Part shown: positions 10,891-22,600 of the stretch, one piece after another
Position numbering within the stretch: position 1 is the first letter of the stretch
Layout of the letters: the number at the start of each line of letters is the position of its first letter
NCBI GenBank assembly: GCA_949775045.1
Contig: OX459097.1
Span: 17,646,210 to 17,710,209 of the forward strand
Length of the DNA: 64,000 nt
Source of the DNA: Metridium senile
Lineage: Eukaryota > Cnidaria > Anthozoa > Actiniaria > Metridiidae
Reading direction: 5' to 3'
Made by a program: the position numbers and the translations under genes
Notes under the pieces: generated by a model
Database searches by the model: none
The model's input: only the letters and a program-made list of their open reading frames with translations
Told to the model about the DNA's origin: nothing

Positions 10891-12362
10891 CCCCCCCCCC
10901 CCCCCCCCCCCCGCCAACTCAAAAGTTATAATGGTCAATCCCTTAGTCTGTGAAATTGTTTTCTCACGTCGGCGTTTTTATCAGTAATTATCAAATATTG
11001 TATAAGAGAGGGGGGAGGGGATGATTTTGTCCGGCAGAAATTTTTTTTTAGCCCGCTTGCATGTGCACGTAATGTATTTTATAGAAAAGCAAAGATTTCA
11101 GTGACAATTTTGGCTTCCAGGATTTTTTTTTTTTCAAAATCATGCATTCTCCAATTCAAAAGTTAAATGGTCCACCCCTTAGTCTTTGAAAATTTTTCTC
11201 ACGTTTATCAGTAATTGTCAATTATTGTAACTTCATAAACTTTGTCTAAAGAAAGAACACTTTAATTAAGGACGAGAACTTTGAAATTTGTGTTTTAAGC
11301 AGTTTCCTGATGCAGGATATTTTTTTTGCCCTCGAGATTGTGTAAGATATATGTTCCGTCCCTTTATAGCTTACTTTGAAAGTGTAAAAAGTATTTGTGT
11401 TCTTTTCAGATGAATAAAGTCAAACGTGGCTACATGAAGAAAAACACCACTCACTGATACAATTCTTAAATTTGTTGAACACTGCTTTTGCTTTAAAACT
11501 ACATAGTTGAGATATTTTAGAAATGAAAAGATTCAAAGGCATTGCAATCTGTATGTATAAAAATACTTGGCCGAAATATCAATGTTTTTCTACGCTCCGT
11601 TGATCACGACATTTTAGCATTAATTATGCTAATTATGGATATCCAACAAAAAATCTGAATACTAGCTTTTTGGTAAAATAATGTTCTCAAATATATTTTA
11701 GTCATTGAAAATAACTTTTTATAATCTAAAAGTACTGTATGGAAGAACGAACTGTTCAAAAAGTTGATTCATATTAAATAAACCACAAGTAACCAACAAC
11801 GGCTAATTTTCATTTTTAAGTGAAAATCGATGGACTATCTGACATTCGGAGTGATCGTGAGGTCGCACATTTAATTTGCCCAGGTTTTTTATTTTTTCAA
11901 TCTTTAGATCTATTATTGAAGTTATCCCAAAATAACGGACAGCTTCTAAAATGACATACCAAGGCCATTTTTGGACCATCAAAAAAACACAAATTTTCGG
12001 TTAGTCAGCAACGCCGCCATATTACTTTCTTTTGGAAGTCTGTGAGATACTTGAAAACAATTCTTTTTTAAATTTGAAAACTGTTTTCAATAGAAAAAAT
12101 AATGAACTTTGTTTGGTATATTAAAATGTTTTGAAAACTTTTATACTTGTAATGATATGAATCGCCAAACATACCGATGATTTGCGCTATTTGACGATCG
12201 TTTTAGGACCAAAAAGTACCCCTCCCCCCTAACTTTTCCACCACTAAATTCGTTGATAGGGCATAAAACCAAGACTACATGCCGAATTTGGGGCAAATCG
12301 GTGATCCTACCTGGCCGGCCTAGGTCTGACTCTTACAGAGTATGACTCTTAAATCGCCTTAA

Positions 12363-13934
12363 GGAGGCTCGAAATGGTTTCTGTATATATCTATATATCT
12401 ACTTTATATTGCATTTTATGCAGCATTATCGTGAAGCTACACAGTTAACCGATATATCATTTTAAAGCTTATGGATCTAGGATATCATTTTTGTTAAATT
12501 ATTGCGTTTGACGTTGTCATGACAACAGCAGGCCGCTGCAAAAAGGACCTGAAATTCCTTTATTAAAGCTGATATCTCCAAATCCTTTAGGTGAAAGTTT
12601 TTTTAAACTTGTACATGTCTAGTTCCCTACCTGTTCTTGCAACTGAGGAGAAATAAAAAAAAAATCTGTAATGCGAAACCTTTAAAATATTTTAAAAAAT
12701 GATTTTTTTCTAGATATAAATGGTTTTTCATTACAGATTTTTCTTAAAATGGATTTATTAAATCTAAACCTTAATTGGAACAAATTGCCAAAAAATAAAA
12801 AAATCTACCATTTCATTGTGTTTTTATTAACTCTTTCCCTACTACGCCTTTAAAAACCAGTCCCTCAGGACTGGTGACTTCAAAAATTGTAGCTTTCTCG
12901 CTTTGAAAGTCATGGCTGTAATATATAGTTAACTGTGTTGCCTTGTAAGTTCCACAACATCAGACACTTAAATTGATCGACTGAGATCCGTATTTATAAG
13001 CTACAGAGTCCTTTGTGTTAAGGTGAACGTTAAAATGTGCGTTTTTGCGCCATAGAACAACCTCGATAAACGTCAGTTTTCACCTCTGATTTTTATACCA
13101 ATAATATCATTTAAAAAGCAAAATTCGGCATTCACAGAACACATAAGCCCCACTGAGCTCTTTTGATTTCTTAATTTTTTATGATCTAACATCTTCCACG
13201 AGCCGCACAACAGCCGTTACTTTTAGCCTACTAACGCCAAAACGCGTTTCTCCATTTAATAACGAAAAGCATTGTGGGTAATTATGCAAATGTTCGACAG
13301 CACATGGCCCAGACCACAATTCTTTATAGATTTTTTATAAGTGCCCAGTCACCCGCTCCAACCGGACAAAAATTGCACCGACTGCCATCTTTATAAGACG
13401 AAAATCACCAAAATTGCCTTGGTTGGTTCTGGTATCTACTACAAGACGACCAGGAAAGCGATTTTACTCCAACGACGCCATTGTCAATAGACATAGCTGC
13501 TGGCGCTATTTTCTTTGTAAAATCGTCTTCCACCTTCGAATTCGTCCAAAAGAGCGTCTCCACCACCTAGAAAAACTTAATGATGCATGACTAGGGGCTC
13601 TTGTAGTAGCAAATAACTGAAAAAAGCACTTAGAAACTGGATTTTAGCTCAATTCAGGGTCGAAGTGTTCACTCGGAATCTGACGAGCTAATATCCGCAA
13701 GGCGTTCCTAGAACCCTTGAGCCATCGGTAATTCGAAACAGCAACAGTTTCTCTGACAACACCTTATTTGGAATTAAAATCGATTTTTTTTACTTTTCGC
13801 ATTAAAAACAGTCAAAAATCCAATAATAGTCTCCGTAGGCAAAGAGTTAATAAAAATACATTTTGTACGCGTCAGAGGGGTCTTGTAAAATTGGCAATAT
13901 TGCGCGCGCGCTCAAAAAAACATTTCGAGCCTCC
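12363..13934. mobile_element. 1.57-kb TTAA-flanked non-autonomous DNA transposon
   Basis: The termini GGAGGCTCGAAATG (12363-12376) and its reverse complement (13921-13934) are exact over 14 bases, and both are flanked by TTAA (12359-12362, 13935-13938). TTAA duplication is the hallmark of piggyBac and Kolobok transposons. No transposase is present. It sits inside the right subterminal array of the 8.49-kb element, so it is younger than that element. Confidence 0.75.
12831..13846. mobile_element. Possible inner TTAA element nested in the previous one
   Basis: CTCTTTCCCTAC (12831) pairs with its reverse complement ending at 13846 (one mismatch), and both are flanked by TTAA (12827-12830, 13847-13850). 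This would be a second TTAA-type insertion. The flanking T/A-rich bases are also inverted, so it could instead be an inner part of the outer element's own imperfect palindrome. Confidence 0.45.
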
Positions 13935-14089
13935 TTAAACCGCACTAAAACGCCTTAAAACTTCACTCGAAGTTTGGCCATATTTTCTTAAATTGCATTA
14001 AATCGCCTTAAAAGGCTTTAAATCGCATTAAATTACGGCGATTTAAGGTCCAGGGGCAGGCCTGGCAGCTGACGAGCAAGATTGAAGTC

Positions 14090-14240
14090 ACAAGCACTAA
14101 GGCGGCCGTAGCATTGGTGTTTGCTTCTTGTTTTCGAACTAAATGCACACTTTTGCTGCTCAACCGAGTTAACTGTGCTGACAAAGTAAGCGAAAGTAAC
14201 CAGACAAATTATCCACGTTGAATTGGCCGCGTTTAGAGGC
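14090..14240 (-). other. GC-richer segment right of the stack, possibly the split end of the minus-strand locus
   Basis: The minus strand stays open here with a hydrophobic stretch (ICLVTFAYFVSTV) and several cysteines. Before the stack inserted, this DNA was contiguous with 5569 and leftward. Joining the flanks does not give one clean frame into the 5217-5546 segment, so a shared gene is only a possibility; 5' untranslated sequence would fit as well. Confidence 0.2.
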
Positions 14241-14263
14241 ATTTTCGCCGTGTATACACACAA

Positions 14264-17246
14264 GTTATCGTGTATACTTTCAGAATTTCCCTAAAATACT
14301 AAAATGAATATATACTTAAAAAGACTATACTAAATTTTCGCTAGTTTTCTCAAGTTTTAACGTTTATTGCGGCCACGAAAAGTCAAAACGCCGGCATCAA
14401 AATAATACAATTTTGTTTTGTTTACCAAAGTGACGTGACGTCATTCTCACGCATGCGCAGACGTTTTTCGCGCGTGTCGTGTGCGTGTAGCTATTTGCAT
14501 TCATTCCCAGACCCTTTCGTACCCAGACCCTTCTCAGCTTTCTTACGAAAGGTCGTAGGCTCTGGGAAACCCTATAACTTCAACTTGGGTAGCCCAAGCT
14601 CACTATTTATACACCTATTTCAAAACTTGTTGTCGCAAACAAAGCCACAGTCCACACTCTGAAGCCTGCAAAGGATGTCGGTACTTCTTCTCTTGTTATC
14701 GATTTATTCATAGCATATTTTGGTTGTAGGTTTTTGTGTTATATGAACATAACAAGTTTTTGTTGTGGTAGATATAAATACAAATATTTCTTTAAAAAAC
14801 GTGCAATAAATCACAAAGTAAGTCCAATCATGTAACCGACATATGTTTATATGTTTCTGATAGTCGGCAAGAATCGTTAATTTTTTGGTGCGGATGATGG
14901 TAGCTGTTTTAAAGCCACTGTGGAAAACATTGATAAAAGTAGTTTCGAGTAAATCTATTAACATTTTCGTTGTCAATCATGTTTTATTTTGATTATTTGA
15001 AGCCGAGAGCGCAACTCACTGAAGCATTTTATAACACGCACACCTAATTTGCACATTATTTTACACATATTCTCATTTGCATTTTAGAAGTGGGTTTTAC
15101 GCTGGAATGCGCTCTAATATAGAGCGAAAACACTAAAACCATTACTGAAATATAAACAAAATAGCTACTAACCAGGAGGGAGTGGATGACTCTATTGTAT
15201 GCAAATTAGATTCTCTATCTACAGCGATCTCTAGTGTGACGTCACATGGATACGCTAGATATTCTTGTCAGTTTAGTTTGAAAGCGCCATTTTGAAGTTA
15301 AGAAAACGAGATAAAAGAGAGGTAAAACAGCACATTGTAAAGTAGTTAACCCACAGTGAGTGTTCTTTGTTTATAGATTTACTAGTTGAGCGCAACTGAT
15401 CTCGAAAAAACGTTTATAGTTGACTGTATTTTTTCGTTAAAACTTCTCGGGAAGGCTGCAGGTCCTAATCGAAAATGGCAAACCATCATTTGAAAACATC
15501 GTGATTTCGTTGGTAAAACTTTTTGGAACATTTTGAAAATAAGAGGTTATATTGGTTATAAGTTTAACTCTAACCAGTTTGATTTTAGTTTTATTTGGAG
15601 CTGTGGTTCTTCTCATCAATCGATTTTTGTGTAGTTTCTCAGCCTTTACAACTTATCCTGTACACGATTTCGATAGGAATGTGACTGTTTTGTTTGTTAT
15701 TATTTTTATCAAGTAAAAACAACGATCTTAACTAACAGTTATTGCATTAATCTGCAGTACTATTGCTTTTAGTTAAATTGAAGTTGTTGATTTATTTTTA
15801 AAAGTTCAACAAATAGAGCACTTAAAATTAAAATTAGTATATAACTTTATCCATGAAAATGTATGCAATTATTGCTACTGACTATGCAATATTTCCTATT
15901 TACTGACTATTGGTCACAATGAGTCATTGTTTCCTTTGTATCTGATTTTTTGGTTGAATGACATTTAAAGTAGAAACTGTATGTTATAGTAAACTTAACT
16001 ACATAATTTGTATTTTTTTATTTGTTTTTATATCATGGTTTCAGTGCTTTTGCTCTAATTTATTTGTATAAAATTTCTGAAATGAAATTGAAAATTGAAA
16101 TTGTGCTTACTATATCATGTTTGTGTACTGTATTATTAAAGGTCAAATAGAAATACTGGTATTGCTGTTTGAAAAAGCTGGGGGGGGGGGGGGGGTATGG
16201 AGAATTTCAAATTTACTTCATTTTAATGTTTAAAAAACATTGTCTGATGATACATAGAAATAAAATCAATGTTTTTATTAAAATAAGCATCTATTGTAAC
16301 TTGTTAGTAATGAATGGGAAACTGCTATAGGGTATCCTGTTGCATTCAAAACAGCAGCTATGGGGCAGGGACAAAAGTTTGATAGAGCAACACCACTATA
16401 TCCATGAAAATAAAATTGCAACTGTATAATAGTTATTCTGTAGTGACCGTGAGGTATTGTTTTCTTTTGTATTTGATGTTTCTGGTTGAGTGGTATTTAC
16501 TAAATAGTCACTGGATATAAACTATTAGTTTAATAGTAACAATTTTTTATATTGCATGGTTTTAGCATTTTCGCTCTACAAAAACTACAGTTACTATAAG
16601 CAAAAGAGTGGTTTTCAGTAACCCATGAAACAAAGTGTATTGATTAAAGTGTAATAGTCAAATAAGAACAAAAGAACACAATGAAATTAGAGTGTATAAA
16701 GAGTAATACACTAAAGAGGGTTTCACGTGTTAATGAAAACCACTTTAGTTTGTATTTATAGTCACTATATTTATTCAGTATCACTCAAACAGAGTTAATA
16801 GAGGGGTTTATCCAGTCATCAGTTGGCATAAACAAGATGACAAGCATAGAATAGTTCAGTGTAAACCAACAATAGTAATTATTATTTCACTGTTCACATT
16901 GTTGAAATAGTGTGTTATCTTTTCCAGCCATTTTACCTGCATAAAAAAAAACACAAAATGTTTAACTATATAATCATCATTTAATTTAATTCAAGTTTGT
17001 TACAATAGCTGATGGAAGCTTAGCTTGATAAATCTCAGATTTTATATCCTGATTTTCAATCATAATTTGAAATATTATTCCATGAATTTCATGTTATATA
17101 TTATCATTATTTAATTCCGTAAGCTGATGTGAAAAGCTTTATACTGCACTGTATCAAATTCTTCTAACAAAGCAACTGATAAACGAATTGATTTTGAAGA
17201 CAAATAATTAAGAAAGTGGGTACAGCTTGGGTATTTGTGGTAGCTA
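14264..17246. other. Gene-free DNA with repeat fragments
   Basis: No exon is recognised. At 14437-14460 a CRE-like TGACGTCA lies close to GCATGCGCAG. An imperfect hairpin with CCCAGACCCTT-type arms occupies about 14506-14573. GAGCGAAAACACTAAAACC at about 15121 recurs inverted at about 16558-16580 and roughly at 16040. A G-run lies at 16182-16195. GTGACGTCACA with a nearby CGCCATTTTGAA at 15238-15298 recurs inverted at about 18090-18125, which suggests a roughly 3-kb element spanning 15171-18178. Confidence 0.4.
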
Positions 17247-17510
17247 CAATCATTGACAAAAGTGTTGGCACGAATGTGATAAAGTTATTTTAGCACTGCT
17301 GAAATTCTACTTCTCCCCCCACCCCCCTTCGCAATGTTGAGGTGGGAGTCATTGTTTGGTGCTTGTGTGGTTGACCTGTCAATGCGCCATCATTTCACAC
17401 CAACATTGATGTGGGGGGAAGGGGGGGAAATTTTTTATACTTAAAATAAATGAAGTAGTCACTATGAGATAAAATACTAAAATCGTGCCAACTACTTTTG
17501 ACAATGATTG
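17247..17510. mobile_element. 264-bp Tc1/mariner-like MITE
   Basis: The inverted termini begin CAATCATTG then A/T then CAAAAGT and continue to TTGGCACGA. A TA dinucleotide lies outside each end (17245-17246, 17511-17512). TA target sites and a short internal-deletion product are typical of Tc1/mariner MITEs. There is no coding capacity. Confidence 0.75.
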
Positions 17511-18311
17511 TAGTTTCAAAGCATTTTTAGATAGCTATTATAAAATACACATAAATACGATCTTAAAAGCATGCATTTAGCTCATTGAATAAGCATAAAC
17601 ATTCATGTCAAGGTTCAAAATCAAGATAATTAAGGACTTAACTTCAATGGGAATACATTTACTAACCTGCAAAGTTGTTTTGTTCGGGTCTCCCAGTTCG
17701 GGTTCGTAATTTCGACTTGTAGTTCGTGAGATCAGCCTTCAAATCGATTGATGAGACCAACCACAAAGCCAAACAGAGAGAAACTTTGCAGATCCGAAGA
17801 TTATCATATACTTGCATAAACCTCCTATTCTGGATGAAAAATACTGATCCATTGTGATTTTACGTTCGTGTACTTGTAAAAAACTGCATATCAACAGCAC
17901 TGGACCGACATCACAGTTCATCACGAAATTGGCTAGAAAAGCAGTATTTTCGTCGAATCTGATCAACAAATTTGGCTATAGTGAACTATTGGATACTATT
18001 ACATATCAAAGAACTCCCACTAGTAAAAAAAAAGTTCAGCAATGCAAAATAAATCGAATGTTTTTGTGGAAACAACCGAGTTAAATAATGGTCGCCATTT
18101 TGAATCGAGTCGTGACGTCACACTGGAGCGAGCCCACAACACGCCTTTTCCCTGGAGACGCCCCCTCCCTCCTGCTACTAACTAATAGAGTTTCTATTTA
18201 GTGACCATTTAGTCATTATCACTCAACCACAAACATCGAATACAGAAGGAAACAATACCTCATTGCAACTTTACTTGTCTTTGATAGTGACTAATACTTA
18301 CTAAGTAAGAA

Positions 18312-18666
18312 CCTAACCCTAACACTATTCTAACTCAACTCAACTCAACTCCTAACACTATTCTAACTCAACTCAACTCAACTCAACTCAACTCAACTCA
18401 ACTCAACTCAACTCCTAACACTATTCTAACTCAACTCAACTCAACTCAACTCAACTCAACTCAACTCAACTCAACTCAACTCAACTCAACTCAACTCAAC
18501 TCAACTCAACTCAACTCAACTCAACTCAACTCAACTCAACTCAACTCAACTCAACTCAACTCACCTCCTAACACTATTCTAACTCAACTCAACTCACCTC
18601 CTAACACTATTCTAACTCAACTCAACTCAACTCATCTCAACTCAACTCCTAACTATATTCTAACTC
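18312..18666 (+). repeat. CTCAA pentanucleotide array with interspersed CTAACACTATT spacers
   Basis: Blocks of CTCAA of different lengths are separated by a recurring spacer reading TCCTAACACTATTCTAA. It is a higher-order pentamer satellite. ACCTAACCC at the left edge resembles telomere-like sequence but is not repeated. Confidence 0.9.
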
Positions 18667-18849
18667 TATGGTAGCGAGCTAAATCTTGTTTGGACTGGTC
18701 TTCGATAGGAATTTGAAATATCATTCTGCTGACTTCCAAACCACTCTGTAATTAGTAATTAAAGCAGGAATATTTGTTATTTTGTTAACAAAATTTGTAA
18801 CCTTACTTTTAGTATTGATTTGAAACACAAATTCAGTAATTTTTCGGCA

Positions 18850-18987
18850 TTACTTTCTTGTTCTTGCCATTAAACTGATCTTCAAGCCATATTTTGTCGC
18901 AGCCTTAGTGTTGTCTGGGATTGCTTCAATAATACCCTTAATTTCTTTGTATGAAACTTCACAAAAGCGCGAAGGAAAAGCCTCCAT
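18850..18987 (-). pseudogene. N-terminal fragment of a Crypton/KIAA1958-like recombinase protein
   Basis: A 45-codon minus-strand frame starts ATG at 18987 and reads SRFCEVSYKEIKGII followed by NTKAATKYGLKI. From memory, this resembles the N-terminal SAM-like region (F-x-x-V-S-x-x-E-I ... NTKKAT-x-x) of tyrosine-recombinase proteins of the DUF3504/KIAA1958/ZMYM type in cnidarians. It then stops, so it is a truncated copy or an isolated exon. Confidence 0.45.
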
Positions 18988-19027
18988 TTTTGTTTTTCAA
19001 AACAATTCAGGCTTTCTCTACCCACTA

Positions 19028-19292
19028 CACTGCAAAAACGGCTGAGTAGATACAACACAGTGTATTGCGTTAATCATGCATTCAGGATAACACTTAATAG
19101 TGAGTAAACCCAACTCATATTTGAGAGTAAACATAGATGAATACGCACCATTGAGTACAATGTACTCAATATATTGAGTTTAACCTCACTTTTACTCAAT
19201 AATGAGTTGGGTTTACTCACTATAAAGTGTTATCCTCAATGCATGATTAACGCAATATACTGTGTTGTATCTACTCAGCCGTTTTTGCAGTG
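19028..19292. mobile_element. 265-bp palindromic MITE with CACTGCAAAAAC ends
   Basis: The two halves are inverted copies for about 90 bases (CACTGCAAAAACGGC ... GTGAGTAAACCCAACTCA), with TA on each side (19026-19027, 19293-19294). It fits a Tc1/mariner-type foldback MITE. It lies less than 300 bp before the first visible decarboxylase exon. Confidence 0.75.
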
Positions 19293-19576
19293 TATCTATC
19301 GTCTGATAGTTAGTAAGTACGTTAGCCAATCAGAATGCAGTAGTAGAATTTTACAAAAAATAACATATCACCATGGCAACATGCCTTTTACCCGACGTAG
19401 TCAATTGATAAAAAGGGGGGAACACGAGTAACTGAAGCGTTTTGCTACAACCAAACCACATGTTATTGACACATAGTCTCGTTTGCATGTTAAAAGTTCT
19501 AATAATAGTTTAAAATAACTCATTGTAATAATAAATATTTTTAAAACATTATATTATATCATATAACCAATAACAG

Positions 19577-19690
19577 ATATATGGATGGAATAGCCCAAAT
19601 TTCCATGCGTACTATCCTGCAATTACCTCCTACCCTTCTATACTTGGTGAGTTATTAGCTGCAGCAACTGGTGGAACTGGCTTTGAATGG
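19577..19690 (+). CDS. Decarboxylase visible exon 1
   Basis: 38 codons, phase 0 at both ends, reading [12 protein letters not shown] and ending GTGFEW. It matches the family exon that normally starts VTHW; here it starts IYGW. Acceptor AACAG at 19576, donor GTGAG at 19691. Confidence 0.92.
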
Positions 19691-22600
19691 GTGAGTTATA
19701 GCTTAGTAAAAAAGTCAATATCCACCTTGCAGGGCTTTTCACTGTGCTAGCTTGACGTCAAACAATCGTAGGGAAACGCACTTGGAACAAGGTTGAACTA
19801 AATATAAATATCTTATGATGACGAGTGAAATACTGACCCATGAAAGCGATTCATGAAAAATCTTCTGGGAACGAATTTATTTGCGATTAAAAAAAAAAAA
19901 AGAATAAATAAGAGATATTTTTATTAGCTTTTTCCTTCATATGAAGGCAGGGACACCACAACAGCTTACGCCAATTACTGTGGGCCCTGTAGTATGCTGA
20001 GGCCTGATTGTTGTGCCGGGAGACAATCCCCTGCTCTTTTCGAAGAGCACAACAGGATCTTTTACGTCCACCTTATATAGGAATTAGAGTGAAGGCAGAC
20101 GGGACCTCCGGCTTTACGCCCTTATCCGAGAAGACGAGGCAATGAGAGAGTGAAGTGTCTTGCCCAAGGACACAACGCAATCGCCCGGGCCGGGAATCGA
20201 ACCCAGACCATTAGGCCCGAAATTCGATCCCCTGACCACTAGACCATCACGTCTCTCTGCATGCATGCATCTTTCTTGTGTTTTCAAAAGCGATATATAT
20301 CTTCTTCAATATTTTAGAGCCATTTCCGCAAGATATTAAGATATTAGAGAGGAGGTGAGTAGGAGAGCCAGCTACGCAGGCTGAGAACGAACCAGCATCA
20401 GCATCAGAGTCAGTCTCATGTTTCCAGCCACTGGGGTTTCGTATACACGCCCGGCCGGGAGTGTATTGCGGACGCTCACAAAACCCCAATGAATGAAAAT
20501 CTTAATAGCCTAAGTCGGTCGGATTAGCAAAAAAACTGTCCATTGTTTTTATTCCGACTATTGTCTTGCTTGCTTCGTCAGTCTGATGGAGTTTTCAATT
20601 ACGTTGGTTTGGACAGAGGTAATTAGTAGGGCTGTAAAGAGAACGCCTCAAGAAATAGTTGTATCATGATCAGTTGTTGATGCATGATTTCAATATTTTT
20701 GATTAATGATTGATAATTTATTTTCATTTTAGAGTGTGAATCCTTCATACACCGAGCTGGAGATTGTAGTGATGGAGTGGCTGGGTACGTATTATCATAC
20801 ACTTTCTATATAATTTGAAGCTATAAAAATATGGTATATTTTATCAGAATCTCATAGCCAGAAGTGTCCATCTTTATATAATTAACCTATACGGGCCCTA
20901 TCAGAAATTATAATTCAACAACAAATTGTCCTTCGCCGCTTTCATTGGTCGAGGGGCGATCACGTGACAGTGCCCGCCGCGGAGGGATACTATATATAGC
21001 CTGAGTATAAGGCTTTCTGGGACGGGGAGGGGGAAGAGTTCGATCGAGGAGAGGGGGAGAGAAAAGAAAAGGAAAGCCTGACACAAATGTATATCGATTG
21101 CCCTTCCGCCCCTTCTAACAATAGCCAATTAAAATCACTTCCGACTGTCATGATACATGTCACAACACAAGCCATAGGTGGATATTTGGCAGGAAAAATC
21201 AGAAGAATTGTATCTACTATCTATGATCCCGTGCCAGTCTTCTCCGGAATTTGTCTTTTATATGCCGTTGTATGTTTCATTAATAGTTTTGAACGGTCAT
21301 ATATTAGTTTACATTTGAACGACTTGCATTCGAGTCTGTCTTTTGGTCGAGTGTCGAGTGTCGAGTGTCGAGAGTACTATGTCGAGGGTTGAGGGTTCCA
21401 TGTCGAGGGTCGAGGGTACAATGTCGATGGTACAAAAAAATGAAAAAAATGAAAAATGAAAAAAAACGAAAAAAACGTTCGAAAAATAAATAAATAGAAA
21501 AAATAATAAAAATAAATAAAAAAGGAAATGAAGAAGGGAAACAAATTACACTACATATATATTTGGGGTATTTTGGTCGTTTCTAATTCGCTTCATTAAC
21601 GAGCGCCTTTGTCTTTTTTTCTTTTCATGTCACTTGTCACACCAGATATGATCGGATCTGCATGGCGGACGCTTTCGTGACAAATATGTATCTATCGCAC
21701 GGAAAGAAGTACTGCCCTTAATATTCTCTTACGTACGTATTTCTACTGAACATCGCATTCAAATACATTAGTACATGTTGAGAATTTAAAGCGCTTGCGA
21801 AATTTTGGTTCGAATATCTGTATAATGTTTTTTTCGCCGTAGACTCGTTTCCTTGGCGATCTCTTTCTTCAAAATGATGCCGTAGCTTTGAAATGCTCAC
21901 ATACAACCATCTACCTTACGCTATAGTGTATTTCTGAATATACAAATAAAGCCATGTATATATGTGTAGTTTTATTCACCTTTTATTCAAGGTAAAATTC
22001 ACGTATTAATCGCTTAATATTGCCATCACGAGATCAAGAAATTTTGACCTCGCGAAAATGAAGCGGAATATTAATAAAGTTATCTTGTTGCTAACAAACT
22101 AAAAATTTCTTAAATTATTATAAATTATAGGTGCAAAATGTGCAAATGAAGACCATGTATTTACAATAAAAAGTATCTAACAAACGGCCACATCATGATT
22201 TTTTTAACACATGATATTTTGCCATCAGTTTTACCTTTGGCTGAAATAATTTTCTACAGCACACTAGCGTTAGGTAGACTGGTTGTATGGGAGCATTTCA
22301 AAGCTACGGCATCATTTTGAAGAAAGAGATCGCCAAGCAAAAGAGTCTACGGCGAAAAAAATAACGCGTGGGATATTCACAACAGATATTTGAACCAAAA
22401 TTTCGCAAGCGCTTTTAATTCTCAACATGCTTGTACTAATGTATTCAAATGCGATGTTCAGTAGAAATACGTACGTAAGAGAATATTAAAGGCAGTACTA
22501 CTTTCCTTGCGATAGATATATATTTGTCACGAAAGCGTCCGCCAGATCCGATCATATCTGGTGTGAGGCGCTCGTTAATGAAGCGAATTAGTGTAGTGTA

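Larger units (their letters stand above)
8746..12316. mobile_element. 3.57-kb element with about 1.1-kb inverted terminal arms
   Basis: The left arm (8746 to about 9888) is repeated inverted as the right arm (about 11206 to 12316), starting GGCCAGGTAGGATC. Only scattered differences are visible, among them a C-tract of about 18 bases present only in the left arm (9774-9796). The 1.3-kb core holds a broken zinc-finger coding region on the + strand. No convincing target-site duplication is seen: the flanks are AGTCGT and GGCCTA. Long arms around one gene fit a DNA transposon or foldback element; an inverted duplication is the alternative. Confidence 0.75.
5577..14063. mobile_element. Outer TIR transposon (8.49 kb) with other elements nested inside
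   Basis: The ends are inverted repeats: AGGCCTGCCCC then C/T, then GGACCTTAAATCGC, 27 bases with one mismatch visible. Both ends are flanked by the direct repeat GGCAGCT (5570-5576 and 14064-14070), a 7-bp target-site duplication. Inside each TIR is a subterminal array of a degenerate unit around CCTTAAATCGC / GCGCTAAATCG (5597-5690; 8620-8705; 12345-12362; 13939-14045). The 8620-12362 interruption of this array matches the younger nested elements. I see no transposase in the outer part, so this copy is non-autonomous or gutted. A 7-bp duplication does not settle the superfamily (hAT, Dada and MULE-like all remain open). Confidence 0.8.

Noticed and set aside
17739..18084. Overlapping ORFs on both strands as a THAP-type or other host exon
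   Set aside because: I looked for the C2CH pattern and splice sites and did not find them.
18312..18666. CRISPR-like array or telomeric repeat
   Set aside because: Pentamer satellite with a variable block size. The spacers are near identical, and only one CTAACCC occurs, so it is neither a CRISPR nor a telomere.
20190..20250. tRNA-like box A and box B on the minus strand
   Set aside because: The sequence does not fold as a full cloverleaf with an acceptor stem, and it is joined to a SINE body. Treated as a SINE head, not a tRNA gene.
21087..21392. A + strand ORF of 101 codons
   Set aside because: It runs into the TGTCGAG repeats of the foldback element and shows no recognisable domain.
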